A stretch of 11,370 bases of DNA from Candidatus Falkowiibacteriota bacterium (lineage in GTDB: Bacteria > Patescibacteriota > Patescibacteriia > Patescibacteriales > UBA12465). The stretch covers positions 1 to 11,370 of the forward strand of contig CAIZYV010000054.1 in NCBI GenBank assembly GCA_903937325.1. Direction: 5' to 3'. The position numbers were made by a program, and so were the translations under genes. This document shows positions 1 through 5,867 of the stretch, piece by piece (within the stretch, counting starts at the first letter, position 1; each line of letters opens with the position of its first letter). The notes beneath the pieces are model-generated. The model saw nothing but the letters and a program-made list of their open reading frames with translations, ran no database searches and was not told where the DNA came from.

Positions 1-231
1 ACTTTACCTGAGTGGGTAGAACGAGGAGTAGACACATTTATACTTATCAAAAAGGATGAGAATAAACCAATTAATGAGAAAAAACCTAAAGACAATCTAG
101 TTGTGGTCATCTTGGGTATAAATGTGAGCGGTTTACGTGTAGGTGTGAGCTGCCTTGATAACAGTGGTGTGCGGGATGGTAAATGTCATCTTCGCGTTGT
201 CTCGCCAGAACTTACTCCCTTGGCCGAATAG
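1..231 (+). CDS. 3' fragment of an uncharacterised repeated-family protein
   Basis: Frame 1 is open from the first base to TAG at 229-231 and gives the last 76 residues of a protein whose start lies outside the window. It is a member of the family that fills the next 3.3 kb. It carries the same central-to-C-terminal blocks: PEWVERGVDTFILIKKDENK, then a DENKPINEKKPKDNL stretch followed by a hydrophobic VVVI strand, and the C-terminal RVVSPEL corresponding to VISPxL in the others. I do not recognise a function. No signal peptide or membrane segment is visible in the part present. A composite terminator at 280-340 follows it, so it probably ends a transcription unit of its own. Family membership is seen directly; everything about function is unknown. 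Confidence 0.8.
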   Translation, partial: TLPEWVERGVDTFILIKKDENKPINEKKPKDNLVVVILGINVSGLRVGVSCLDNSGVRDGKCHLRVVSPELTPLAE

Positions 232-279
232 GCCTTTGGTCTGTCTCGGCCAGCCGGGGAATGGCGGATTGATTATTAG

Positions 280-340
280 TCCCTTAGAATTATTGTTCTT
301 AGTTTTAAACTAAGATCGATGATTCCAAGGGATTTTTTTT
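280..340 (+). terminator. Composite intrinsic terminator T1
   Basis: The outer stem TCCCTTAGAAT (280-290) pairs with ATTCCAAGGGA (322-332) with one A/C mismatch and is followed directly by eight T (333-340). Inside the loop a second hairpin is present, CTTAGTTT (298-305) with AAACTAAG (307-314). The same nested design recurs at 2135-2193 and 3553-3615. It closes the unit ending with the partial gene at 1-231. Confidence 0.8.
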
Positions 341-410
341 ATTATATTTTTTTACAAATTAATTTCACAACCACTAATATTTCGCTTCCCTGTCGCTCCA
401 GTGCTCAGCA

Positions 411-439
411 TTGACATATCGCCATATTTATTATATGTT
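411..439 (+). promoter_or_regulatory. Promoter of the first two-gene cassette
   Basis: TTGACA (411-416), a 17-nt spacer and TATGTT (434-439). The same elements with the same 17-nt spacing occur at 2291-2319, with most of the spacer diverged between the two. Conservation of the boxes against a changed spacer supports a real sigma-70-type promoter. The predicted start of transcription is near 446, leaving a leader of about 80 nt. Confidence 0.7.
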
Positions 440-445
440 GTTTTG

Positions 446-526
446 ATACTTAAAAAATTGGGTATTATGCTAATTTCGCCAAGGAGTGCGGAAAAAATAG
501 TTTTTTAACAAGAAAATATTATTAAG
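446..526 (+). promoter_or_regulatory. Structured 5' leader, copy 1
   Basis: This untranslated leader is nearly identical to 2326-2406. Three small hairpins can be drawn: ATACT (446-450) with GGTAT (461-465); TTTCGC (474-479) with GCGGAA (488-493), whose loop CAAGGAGT contains a Shine-Dalgarno-like AAGGAG; and A6 (492-497) with T6 (501-506), which shares bases with the second stem. The AAGGAG is about 40 nt from the ATG at 527, too far for a normal ribosome binding site. Relative to copy 2 there are compensating one-base indels that would shift any reading frame, so the leader is conserved as nucleic acid and not as peptide. Confidence 0.55.
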
Positions 527-1564
527 ATGAAAAAAAACATTCTGCAACTAATTTCCGGCGACGATCATGTTGTTCTGCCAAGTTCAGACGGCAGTCGTCT
601 TATTTGTAATGCCGGTTGTACTTTTCCGTTCGGCATTAATACTAACTTTGTTGCCTGGGGCATAAATAAACCAGGCATTGCCACTCAGGAGACACTTATA
701 CGGGTGCATAAAATTATTGGTAATTGTGATTTGTTGGATATCTTTGAGGCCTTGTCGGGAAAATGGAGCCAGAAATGGCTCTCACAAAATCAAGTTATTG
801 ATTTTTGCGAAATTTTTTTACCCGATTGGATAAAGCGAGCCGCCGGACGGGGTGTATTTGCCCTAATTAAAAAGGATGAAAATAAGCCTATTGATGAAAG
901 TCGGCCTAAAGACAATATGTCTGTAGTTTATATGCATTTACATCCGGACGGGCTGCGCACCCACGCAGATTATCTCGAGTGTGACGATATCTGGGATGGA
1001 GAGTATCTTGATCTTCTCGTTATTTCTCCGCAAATTTTGTCTACTCAGACGAAAAATATTCTTCGTCTTGTCTACGGTGACTATCCTATTATCCTGCCGA
1101 TTTCAGATGGCAGCCGACTAATTTGTCAGGCTGCAGATATTTTTAAGGCTTGTATTACTACCCGATTCGTTGCCTGGGGTTTAAATAAGCCCGGTGTCAG
1201 AGTCCCAGAGATTATTGTTCAGGTGCACGAAGTAGTTGATGATGCTAAGTTTGTGGATATTTTTGAGGCTTTACCGGGAACATGGAATCAAAAATTTTTG
1301 TCGCAGAATCAAGTCGTTGATTTCTGTGAAATTTTACCTGAATGTCTTCGTCAGATAGGTTATTCTACTTTTTTTCTTATTAAAAGAAATGAAAGTGAAC
1401 TTATCGACGAAAACAAGCCTGCGGATAATTTGTTTGTGGTCCATGTAATCGTGGTTTCGAACGGTTTATTCGTCCACGCGACGCACCTGGAGAATTATAA
1501 TGTTCGGAATGGCAAATATCGATATCATGTTGTATCTCCGCGACTTTCAGATTTTTCAGCTTAA
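527..1564 (+). CDS. Double-domain member of the uncharacterised repeated family
   Basis: This 345-residue protein is two copies of the roughly 170-residue family domain in tandem: copy A about residues 1-174, copy B 175-345. Each has the same ordered blocks: an N-terminal NILxLxxG start, a DGSRLI motif (residues 21-26 and 194-199), an FVAWGxNKPG motif (41-50 and 214-223), DIFEAL, the signature QKWLSQNQVIDFCE (82-95; QKFLSQNQVVDFCE at 255-268), a F-x-LIK strand followed by a charged DENKP-type stretch, and a C-terminal VISP/VVSP. Copy B begins TKNILRL, matching MKKNILQL at the start, and its Thr175 codon is ACG where paralogues have ATG, so the protein looks like a fusion of two adjacent genes. 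No signal peptide, membrane segment or known catalytic motif is visible. The start is supported by the leader and by MKKNIL shared with the gene at 2407. It is first in a two-gene unit, with the next gene 40 nt downstream. Function unknown. Confidence 0.88.
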   Translation: MKKNILQLISGDDHVVLPSSDGSRLICNAGCTFPFGINTNFVAWGINKPGIATQETLIRVHKIIGNCDLLDIFEALSGKWSQKWLSQNQVIDFCEIFLPDWIKRAAGRGVFALIKKDENKPIDESRPKDNMSVVYMHLHPDGLRTHADYLECDDIWDGEYLDLLVISPQILSTQTKNILRLVYGDYPIILPISDGSRLICQAADIFKACITTRFVAWGLNKPGVRVPEIIVQVHEVVDDAKFVDIFEALPGTWNQKFLSQNQVVDFCEILPECLRQIGYSTFFLIKRNESELIDENKPADNLFVVHVIVVSNGLFVHATHLENYNVRNGKYRYHVVSPRLSDFSA

Positions 1565-1604
1565 TTATTGATATTAATACTAACGAAAAAAAGAAACAAA
1601 ATAA

Positions 1605-2114
1605 ATGAAAACAAAAATTCTCCGTTTGATTTCTGGTGGCCACAAACTCGTTTTGAAAGCCTCGGATGGTAGCTGCCTTATTGCTAAAGAATTTTCTCGG
1701 TCTGATGTTGTTCATGACCTTGCTCTGTATGGTATTAATAAGCCCGGTGTTGCTACTAAGGACACACTAATTATGGTTTATGAGATAATCCGCCACAGCA
1801 AGTTTATGAATATTTTCAAAGCTTTACCGGGAGAATGGAATCAGAAATGGTTAACACAAAATCAAGTCATTGATTTTTGTAGAACTTTAGCTGAATGGCT
1901 AAAGCAAGATAGCGGCTCTACATTTTTCCTCATTAAAATTGACGAAAATCAGCCGGTCGATGAAAATAAACCCGAATATAATCTAGCCGTGATTCGCGTA
2001 CGCAACTTTTCACACGGCTTATCTTTTCACGTTTACAGGCTTGAAGATGATATTCTCTGGGATGGCGATGATCATCGTCACGTTATCTCGCCGAAACTTA
2101 AAGCGGTTGTTTAA
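1605..2114 (+). CDS. Single-domain member of the uncharacterised repeated family
   Basis: This 169-residue protein carries the whole family domain: MKTKILRLISG start, LVLKASDGSCLI (15-26), GINKPGVAT (43-51), the signature QKWLTQNQVIDFC (80-92), FFLIK, DENQPVDENKPEYNL, and C-terminal HVISPKL. It follows the double-domain gene by 40 AT-rich nucleotides with no promoter or leader of its own, so it is probably cotranscribed from the promoter at 411-439, and the terminator at 2135-2193 closes the unit. A 47-nt block at 1834-1880 is identical to 2645-2691 in the next paralogue. It is probably cytoplasmic, since no export or membrane signal is visible. The coding call is secure because the domain is conserved in five loci here; no function can be assigned. 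Confidence 0.88.
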   Translation: MKTKILRLISGGHKLVLKASDGSCLIAKEFSRSDVVHDLALYGINKPGVATKDTLIMVYEIIRHSKFMNIFKALPGEWNQKWLTQNQVIDFCRTLAEWLKQDSGSTFFLIKIDENQPVDENKPEYNLAVIRVRNFSHGLSFHVYRLEDDILWDGDDHRHVISPKLKAVV

Positions 2115-2134
2115 AACGCGAGACTGCACTTTTT

Positions 2135-2193
2135 CCCCTAAAATTATTTATACCTAGCTATAAGCTAAGTCTAATAATTTTAGGGGATTTTTT
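2135..2193 (+). terminator. Composite intrinsic terminator T2
   Basis: A perfect 14-bp outer stem, CCCCTAAAATTATT (2135-2148) with AATAATTTTAGGGG (2173-2186), is followed by A and six T (2188-2193). The loop holds a small TAGCT/AGCTA inverted repeat, so the nested-hairpin design of T1 and T3 is kept. It ends the two-gene unit 527-2114. Confidence 0.88.
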
Positions 2194-2290
2194 ATTATTA
2201 TCTTTTTTGCAAATCAACCTTAGCGATTTTTAGCTTTTTATGTAATCAGATAGGCGTTACACTTATTTGTTTAACTAGATGTGGTTATAG

Positions 2291-2319
2291 TTGACATAAA
2301 TTGATATATATTATATGTT
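2291..2319 (+). promoter_or_regulatory. Promoter of the second two-gene cassette
   Basis: TTGACA (2291-2296), a 17-nt spacer and TATGTT (2314-2319), matching the boxes at 411-439. The predicted transcript start is near 2326, at the beginning of the conserved leader. Confidence 0.7.
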
Positions 2320-2325
2320 ATTTTG

Positions 2326-2406
2326 ATACTTAAAAAACTGAGTATTATTCTAAGTTTCGCCAAGGAGTGCGAAAAAAATAGTTTTTTAACAAAAAATATT
2401 ATTAAG
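2326..2406 (+). promoter_or_regulatory. Structured 5' leader, copy 2
   Basis: Near-identical to 446-526. Hairpins: ATACT (2326-2330) with AGTAT (2341-2345); a perfect TTTCGC (2355-2360) with GCGAAA (2369-2374) around the loop CAAGGAGT; and A-run 2372-2378 with T6 2382-2387, sharing bases with the second stem. Against copy 1 the first stem changes a T-A pair to T-G, keeping pairing. A TTG at 2323 could open an in-frame 28-codon extension of the gene below, but copy 1 has a frameshift and a stop there, so I treat this region as untranslated. Confidence 0.55.
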
Positions 2407-2928
2407 ATGAAAAAAAACATTCTTCGCTTCGTCTTCACAGGCCTTGTTTTAAAAGCTTCTGATGGTAGCCGACTCATTTATAAGGCTAAAAAAACTTTCC
2501 AGTCTGATGACTTTGTCATTGATGAAGACTTTGCCAACTGGAAAATAAATAATCCCGGTATTGTTGTTCCAGAAACTTCTTTGCAGATTCATGACTTAGT
2601 TGGTTGCGGTAATTTTATGGACATCTTTGAGTCTTCACCGGGAAAATGGAATCAGAAATGGTTAACACAAAATCAAGTCATTGATTTTTGTGAAATTTTT
2701 CCGAGCTGGCTAAATCAAGGACACTTTGGTAATTTCGTTCTTATTAAAAAAGACGAAAATAAGCCGGTTGATGAAAATAAACCCGAAGATAATCTGGTCG
2801 TAGTTGTTTTGCGCATGACTTTGGGCGGCTTGTCTGCACATATCTATAACCTTGAGTGTGATAATTTTTGGCCAGGCCGATGTCTTTATCGTGTTATTTC
2901 TCCAGCACCCATAGTTTTGCAAGCTTAA
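2407..2928 (+). CDS. Single-domain member of the uncharacterised repeated family
   Basis: This 173-residue protein starts at the ATG of MKKNILRF, which aligns exactly with the start at 527; the longer TTG-initiated form beginning at 2323 would translate the conserved leader and is rejected. Blocks in order: LVLKASDGSRLIY (13-25), a degenerate KINNPGIVVPE, FMDIFE (70-75), the signature QKWLTQNQVIDFCE (83-96), FVLIKK followed by DENKPVDENKPEDNL, and C-terminal RVISPAP. The N-terminal strand region is about three residues shorter than in the paralogues, and the usual GINKPG is NNPG. It is first in its cassette, with its own promoter (2291-2319). No export signal, membrane segment or recognised enzymatic motif. 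Function unknown. Confidence 0.87.
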   Translation: MKKNILRFVFTGLVLKASDGSRLIYKAKKTFQSDDFVIDEDFANWKINNPGIVVPETSLQIHDLVGCGNFMDIFESSPGKWNQKWLTQNQVIDFCEIFPSWLNQGHFGNFVLIKKDENKPVDENKPEDNLVVVVLRMTLGGLSAHIYNLECDNFWPGRCLYRVISPAPIVLQA

Positions 2929-2952
2929 TCCTTTAGATCTGTGTTCTTGGGC

Positions 2953-3023
2953 TATAATTATTTGTCTAATTTCACGGGGAGTATAAAAATATAGTTTCTT
3001 AACAATATCAAAACATAATAACA
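2953..3023 (+). promoter_or_regulatory. Degenerate third leader with possible -10 box
   Basis: TATAAT at 2953-2958 lies upstream of a degraded copy of the family leader: TTTCAC, a GGGGAGT core, an A-rich run and TAGTTTCTTAACAA, recognisably parallel to the other two leaders. No convincing -35 box is seen, and the middle stem no longer pairs well. It could be a weak internal promoter for the gene at 3024 or only a relic of duplication. Confidence 0.35.
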
Positions 3024-3536
3024 ATGAAAACAGTACTTTTTCGCTTTATCTCTGGCAACAGAAATCTCGTTTTGAAAGCCTCTGATGGCAGCCGCTTGAT
3101 CTATGAGGCTACAGATACTTTTAAGGCTGGTATTGATCCTGGCTTTGTGAAGCAGGGTATAAATAAACCAGGCATCGCCACTCCTGAAATACTTGTGCAG
3201 GTGCGAGAAATATTTAGTGATGGTAATTTTATGGATATTTTCCAGTCATTACAGGGGACCTGGGAGCAAAAATGGCTATCACAAAATCAGGTTATTGATT
3301 TTTGCGAAACTTTTCCCAACTGGTTAGGACAGGAAGGGTTCGGAACGTTTGCCCTTATTAAGAAGGACGAAAATAAGCCGGTTAATGAAAACAAACCAGA
3401 AGATAATCTGGCCGTGGTCTACGTGTGTGTGGATTCGAATGGTCAGCGTGTTGATATCGATATCCTTGAGGATGTTAAAGTCTGGGATGGTGAGTATCGT
3501 CATCGGCATCGCGTTATGTCTCCGCAACCTAAATAG
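3024..3536 (+). CDS. Single-domain member of the uncharacterised repeated family
   Basis: This 170-residue protein is close to the family consensus: MKTVLFRFISG start, LVLKASDGSRLIYEA (15-29), GINKPGIATPE (45-55), FMDIFQ (69-74), the signature QKWLSQNQVIDFCE (82-95), FALIKK, DENKPVNENKPEDNL, VWDGEYRHRHRVMSPQP at the C terminus. It lies 95 nt after the previous paralogue and starts with MKT like the second gene of the other cassette, so it takes the second position in its unit. The terminator at 3553-3615 follows. No signal peptide, membrane segment or known active-site motif. The family is coding beyond doubt; its role is unknown. Confidence 0.88.
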   Translation: MKTVLFRFISGNRNLVLKASDGSRLIYEATDTFKAGIDPGFVKQGINKPGIATPEILVQVREIFSDGNFMDIFQSLQGTWEQKWLSQNQVIDFCETFPNWLGQEGFGTFALIKKDENKPVNENKPEDNLAVVYVCVDSNGQRVDIDILEDVKVWDGEYRHRHRVMSPQPK

Positions 3537-3552
3537 GTTGTTTGGCATTTTT

Positions 3553-3615
3553 TCCCTCGGATTCTTTGAACTTAGTTTTTAAAACTAGGCTATATAGATT
3601 CCGGGGGATTTTTTT
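3553..3615 (+). terminator. Composite intrinsic terminator T3
   Basis: Outer stem TCCCTCGGATTC (3553-3564) with GATTCCGGGGGA (3597-3608), containing one G-T pair and one mismatch, then seven T (3609-3615). An inner hairpin TAGTTTT (3573-3579) with AAAACTA (3581-3587) matches the inner hairpin of T1. It separates the array from ftsH. Confidence 0.8.
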
Positions 3616-3668
3616 GTCTTCTATGTTTTAAGTAAATTCTCGTTATAATTATCGTATTAAGGCTTTGG

Positions 3669-3697
3669 TTGCTAAAATCAAAGCCTCGTTATATAAT
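3669..3697 (+). promoter_or_regulatory. Likely ftsH promoter, overlapping a stem-loop
   Basis: TTGCTA (3669-3674), a 17-nt spacer and TATAAT (3692-3697), with the transcript start predicted near 3704 and a short leader of about 20 nt. An 11-bp stem-loop, AGGCTTTGGTT (3660-3670) with AATCAAAGCCT (3676-3686), overlaps the -35 box and spacer and could be an operator or a leftover terminator. A second TATAAT lies at 3644-3649 without a clear -35. Confidence 0.5.
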
Positions 3698-3723
3698 AAG
3701 GATACTATTTTTTAAGATAAAAT

Positions 3724-5538
3724 ATGAAAAACTTAGTTAAAAATTTTTTAGTTTTCTTTTTAGTTTTCTTGGCGATTGCTGCTATTTTTAGCACTTTTTC
3801 TTCGCAAACTAAGACTAGCCGTGTCGGCATTGAGGCACTGATTCAGGAATTAAATCAAGATAAAGTAAAATCTTTGGTTGTTAGTGGTAATGATATTGAG
3901 ATAGAGCTGCAAGACGGTACTCTTCAAGTTGCACAAAAGGAGGCGAGCGAGAGTCTTTCTACTCTGCTTAGTAATTTTCAGTTAAGCCCTGATAAACTCG
4001 AGAAAGTTGCAATTAGTGTGAAGGATGAGTCGGGTTGGTCTTATTGGTTTGGTATAATTTTACCAATTGCTTTACCTTTAATTTTGATTGCCGCCTTTTT
4101 TATTTTTATGATGCGCGGCGCGCAAGGTATGAATTCTAAAGCGATGAGTTTCGGCCAATCTAATGCTAAAGATTTTAATATTAATAATAAAGATCAAGTA
4201 ACTTTTAAAGATGTTGCCGGCGCCAAAGAAGCGAAGGAAGAATTACACGAAGTAGTCGAATTCTTAAAATATCCGAAAAAATTTCAGGATTTAGGTGCGC
4301 GCATACCGCGTGGTGTTTTATTGCTTGGTAGCCCGGGAACAGGTAAAACTTTGTTAGCTAGAGCTGTTGCTGGTGAAGCAAAAGTGCCCTTTTTTCATAT
4401 GTCCGGCTCAGAGTTTGTCGAGATGTTCGTCGGTGTTGGTGCTTCTAGGGTTCGCTCTTTATTCCAGAAAGCAAAAAAACATTCTCCTTGCATTGTTTTT
4501 ATTGATGAAATTGATGCCGTCGGCCGTCGCCGCGGTTCTGGTTTGGGCGGATCTCATGATGAACGTGAACAAACTTTGAATCAGATTTTAGTAGAGATGG
4601 ACGGTTTTGAGCCGACACAGAATGTGATCGTTATTGCCGCCACTAATCGTCCTGATGTTTTAGACCCGGCTTTATTGCGCCCCGGACGTTTTGATCGCCA
4701 AGTGGTGATTGATCGACCTGATTTAAAAGATCGGGAAGAAATTTTGAAAGTGCATGTAAAGAAAAAACCTTTAGCTAAGGACGTCGATTTAAAAAGAATT
4801 GCTGAGCGTACTCCTGGTTTTTCAGGCGCTGATCTTGCCAATCTTTTAAATGAAGCGGCAATTTTAACAGCGCGCACGGATAAGAAAATTATCGGCATGG
4901 AGGAACTTTTTTCGGCGATTGAAAAAGTAATGATTGGCCCGGAACGCAAGAGCCGGATTATTAATGATAAAGAAAAAAAGATTACTGCTTATCACGAGGC
5001 CGGGCATGCTGTTGTCGCTCATTTTTTACCGAATAGTGATCCAGTGCAGAAAGTATCGATTATCGCTCGCGGCCAAGCCGGAGGATATACTTTAAAAGTA
5101 CCAACAGAAGATCGTTATTTTCATTCTAAGTCTGACTTTATGGATGAGATTGCTGTACTTTTAGCCGGGCATTTAATAGAAAAAGAAGTATTTGGCGAGG
5201 TTACTACTGGCGCTACTTCTGATTTGCGGCGTGCAACATCAATCGCTCGTAGTTTAATTACCGATTATGGTATGAGTGATGTTCTTGGCCCGAGAACTTT
5301 TGGTCAAAAAGAAGAATTAATTTTCTTGGGTAGAGAGATTCATGAACAGCGTGATTATAGCGAAAAAATCGCCGAAGAGATCGATGTCGAAATCCATTCT
5401 TTTATCAGCCAGGCGACCCTGAAAGCCCAGAAGATTATTCAAGAACAGCGAGATAAGCTGGAAAAAGTGGCCTTAGCCTTGTTGGCTAAAGAGACGCTAG
5501 AAAAAGAAGAATTTGAAGCTTTACTGGCCGCTGCTTAA
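3724..5538 (+). CDS. ftsH: ATP-dependent zinc metalloprotease FtsH
   Basis: Membrane-anchored AAA+ protease that extracts and degrades damaged or short-lived membrane and cytosolic proteins as a hexamer facing the cytoplasm. At 604 aa it is of normal length. Domains in order: first membrane helix about residues 8-24, a short extracytoplasmic domain (about 30-100), second helix about 107-130, AAA+ module with Walker A GSPGTGKT (202-209), pore loop MFVGVG (234-239), Walker B IVFIDE (257-262) and arginine fingers R319 and R322 in the RPGRFDR segment, then the M41 peptidase with HEAGH (424-428; zinc ligands H424 and H428, catalytic E425) and the likely third ligand D500. All catalytic parts are intact. 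The one oddity is Ser203 where most FtsH have Pro in Walker A. The gene stands between the paralogue array and rpmF with its own promoter; no Shine-Dalgarno is evident near the ATG. Confidence 0.98.
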   Translation: MKNLVKNFLVFFLVFLAIAAIFSTFSSQTKTSRVGIEALIQELNQDKVKSLVVSGNDIEIELQDGTLQVAQKEASESLSTLLSNFQLSPDKLEKVAISVKDESGWSYWFGIILPIALPLILIAAFFIFMMRGAQGMNSKAMSFGQSNAKDFNINNKDQVTFKDVAGAKEAKEELHEVVEFLKYPKKFQDLGARIPRGVLLLGSPGTGKTLLARAVAGEAKVPFFHMSGSEFVEMFVGVGASRVRSLFQKAKKHSPCIVFIDEIDAVGRRRGSGLGGSHDEREQTLNQILVEMDGFEPTQNVIVIAATNRPDVLDPALLRPGRFDRQVVIDRPDLKDREEILKVHVKKKPLAKDVDLKRIAERTPGFSGADLANLLNEAAILTARTDKKIIGMEELFSAIEKVMIGPERKSRIINDKEKKITAYHEAGHAVVAHFLPNSDPVQKVSIIARGQAGGYTLKVPTEDRYFHSKSDFMDEIAVLLAGHLIEKEVFGEVTTGATSDLRRATSIARSLITDYGMSDVLGPRTFGQKEELIFLGREIHEQRDYSEKIAEEIDVEIHSFISQATLKAQKIIQEQRDKLEKVALALLAKETLEKEEFEALLAAA

Positions 5539-5559
5539 TCGCTGGAAATAGCCGATAAT

Positions 5560-5587
5560 TTGACTAATGTTATTTTTTGGCTATACT
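5560..5587 (+). promoter_or_regulatory. Promoter for rpmF-nusB
   Basis: TTGACT (5560-5565), a 16-nt spacer and TATACT (5582-5587), close to the sigma-70 consensus. It starts 21 nt after the ftsH stop codon. An ATAGCC/GGCTAT inverted repeat (5548-5553, 5579-5584) brackets it. Transcription is predicted to begin near 5594. Confidence 0.6.
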
Positions 5588-5599
5588 AAAAATAGATAT

Positions 5600-5638
5600 A
5601 AAGCAATTTGAGCTTTTTTGCCTGATGCTTTATTTTTT
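5600..5638 (+). terminator. Tandem terminator-like hairpins in the rpmF leader
   Basis: AAAGC (5600-5604) can pair with GCTTT at 5612-5616, followed by more T, or as AAAGCA (5600-5605) with TGCTTT at 5626-5631, followed by ATTTTTT (5632-5638). The two pairings exclude each other and both end in T-runs. The element could terminate ftsH read-through, or, since it lies downstream of the promoter at 5560-5587, act as an attenuator of rpmF. The stems are only 5-6 bp. Confidence 0.35.
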
Positions 5639-5655
5639 ACTCTTAATATAAATAT

Positions 5656-5862
5656 ATGGCTAATCCTAAGAAAAGAAAATCTCATAGCGCTGTCCGAACT
5701 AATCGGGCTCATTTAGCTTTAGAACCCGTTACTTTGAATAAATGTCCGAAATGCGGCAAGGCAAAAAAACCTCATACTGTCTGTTTATTTTGTGGCACTT
5801 ATCGTGGTCGTCAGGTTTTAACAATCAAAACAGAAACAAAATCAGCGAAAGCTAAGAAATAA
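5656..5862 (+). CDS. rpmF: Large-subunit ribosomal protein bL32
   Basis: A 68-residue bL32, a small zinc-ribbon protein of the large ribosomal subunit that lies near the peptide exit region and 23S domain V/VI. The start [11 protein letters not shown] with [12 protein letters not shown] is the typical basic N-terminal extension that threads into rRNA. Four cysteines form the zinc knuckle: C30 and C33 (CPKC), C43 and C46 (CLFC), so this is the zinc-binding paralogue type and not the Cys-free type. The lysine-rich tail is ordinary. The ATG follows an AT-rich leader without a Shine-Dalgarno. nusB starts 5 nt after the stop, so the two are cotranscribed, which couples a ribosomal protein with an rRNA antitermination factor. 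Confidence 0.97.
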   Translation: MANPKKRKSHSAVRTNRAHLALEPVTLNKCPKCGKAKKPHTVCLFCGTYRGRQVLTIKTETKSAKAKK

Positions 5863-5867
5863 TTTTT

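Larger units (their letters stand above)
1834..2691 (+). repeat. Identical 47-nt direct repeat in two paralogues (1834-1880 and 2645-2691)
   Basis: The stretch coding for WNQKWLTQNQVIDFC is base-for-base identical over 47 nt in the genes at 1605 and 2407, including third codon positions, whereas flanking sequence differs in many places. It is the most conserved part of a wider set of diverged direct repeats extending over 1-3536, produced by gene duplication. Confidence 0.85.

Noticed and set aside
2323..2406. TTG-initiated 28-codon N-terminal extension of the gene at 2407
   Set aside because: It would translate the conserved leader. The equivalent leader at 443-526 has a compensated frameshift and an in-frame stop, and all paralogues start at the MKK/MKT position.
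1..3536. CRISPR array or mobile element as the source of the repeats
   Set aside because: The repeats are full protein-coding cassettes of about 0.5-1.8 kb, not short spaced repeats. No transposase, terminal inverted repeats or target duplications were seen.
1401..3582. Antisense and out-of-frame ORFs of 68-104 codons in the paralogue array
   Set aside because: Their sequence follows from the conserved sense-strand motif (for example the LIFVFFNK-type reverse of DENKP) and they change where the sense protein is conserved.
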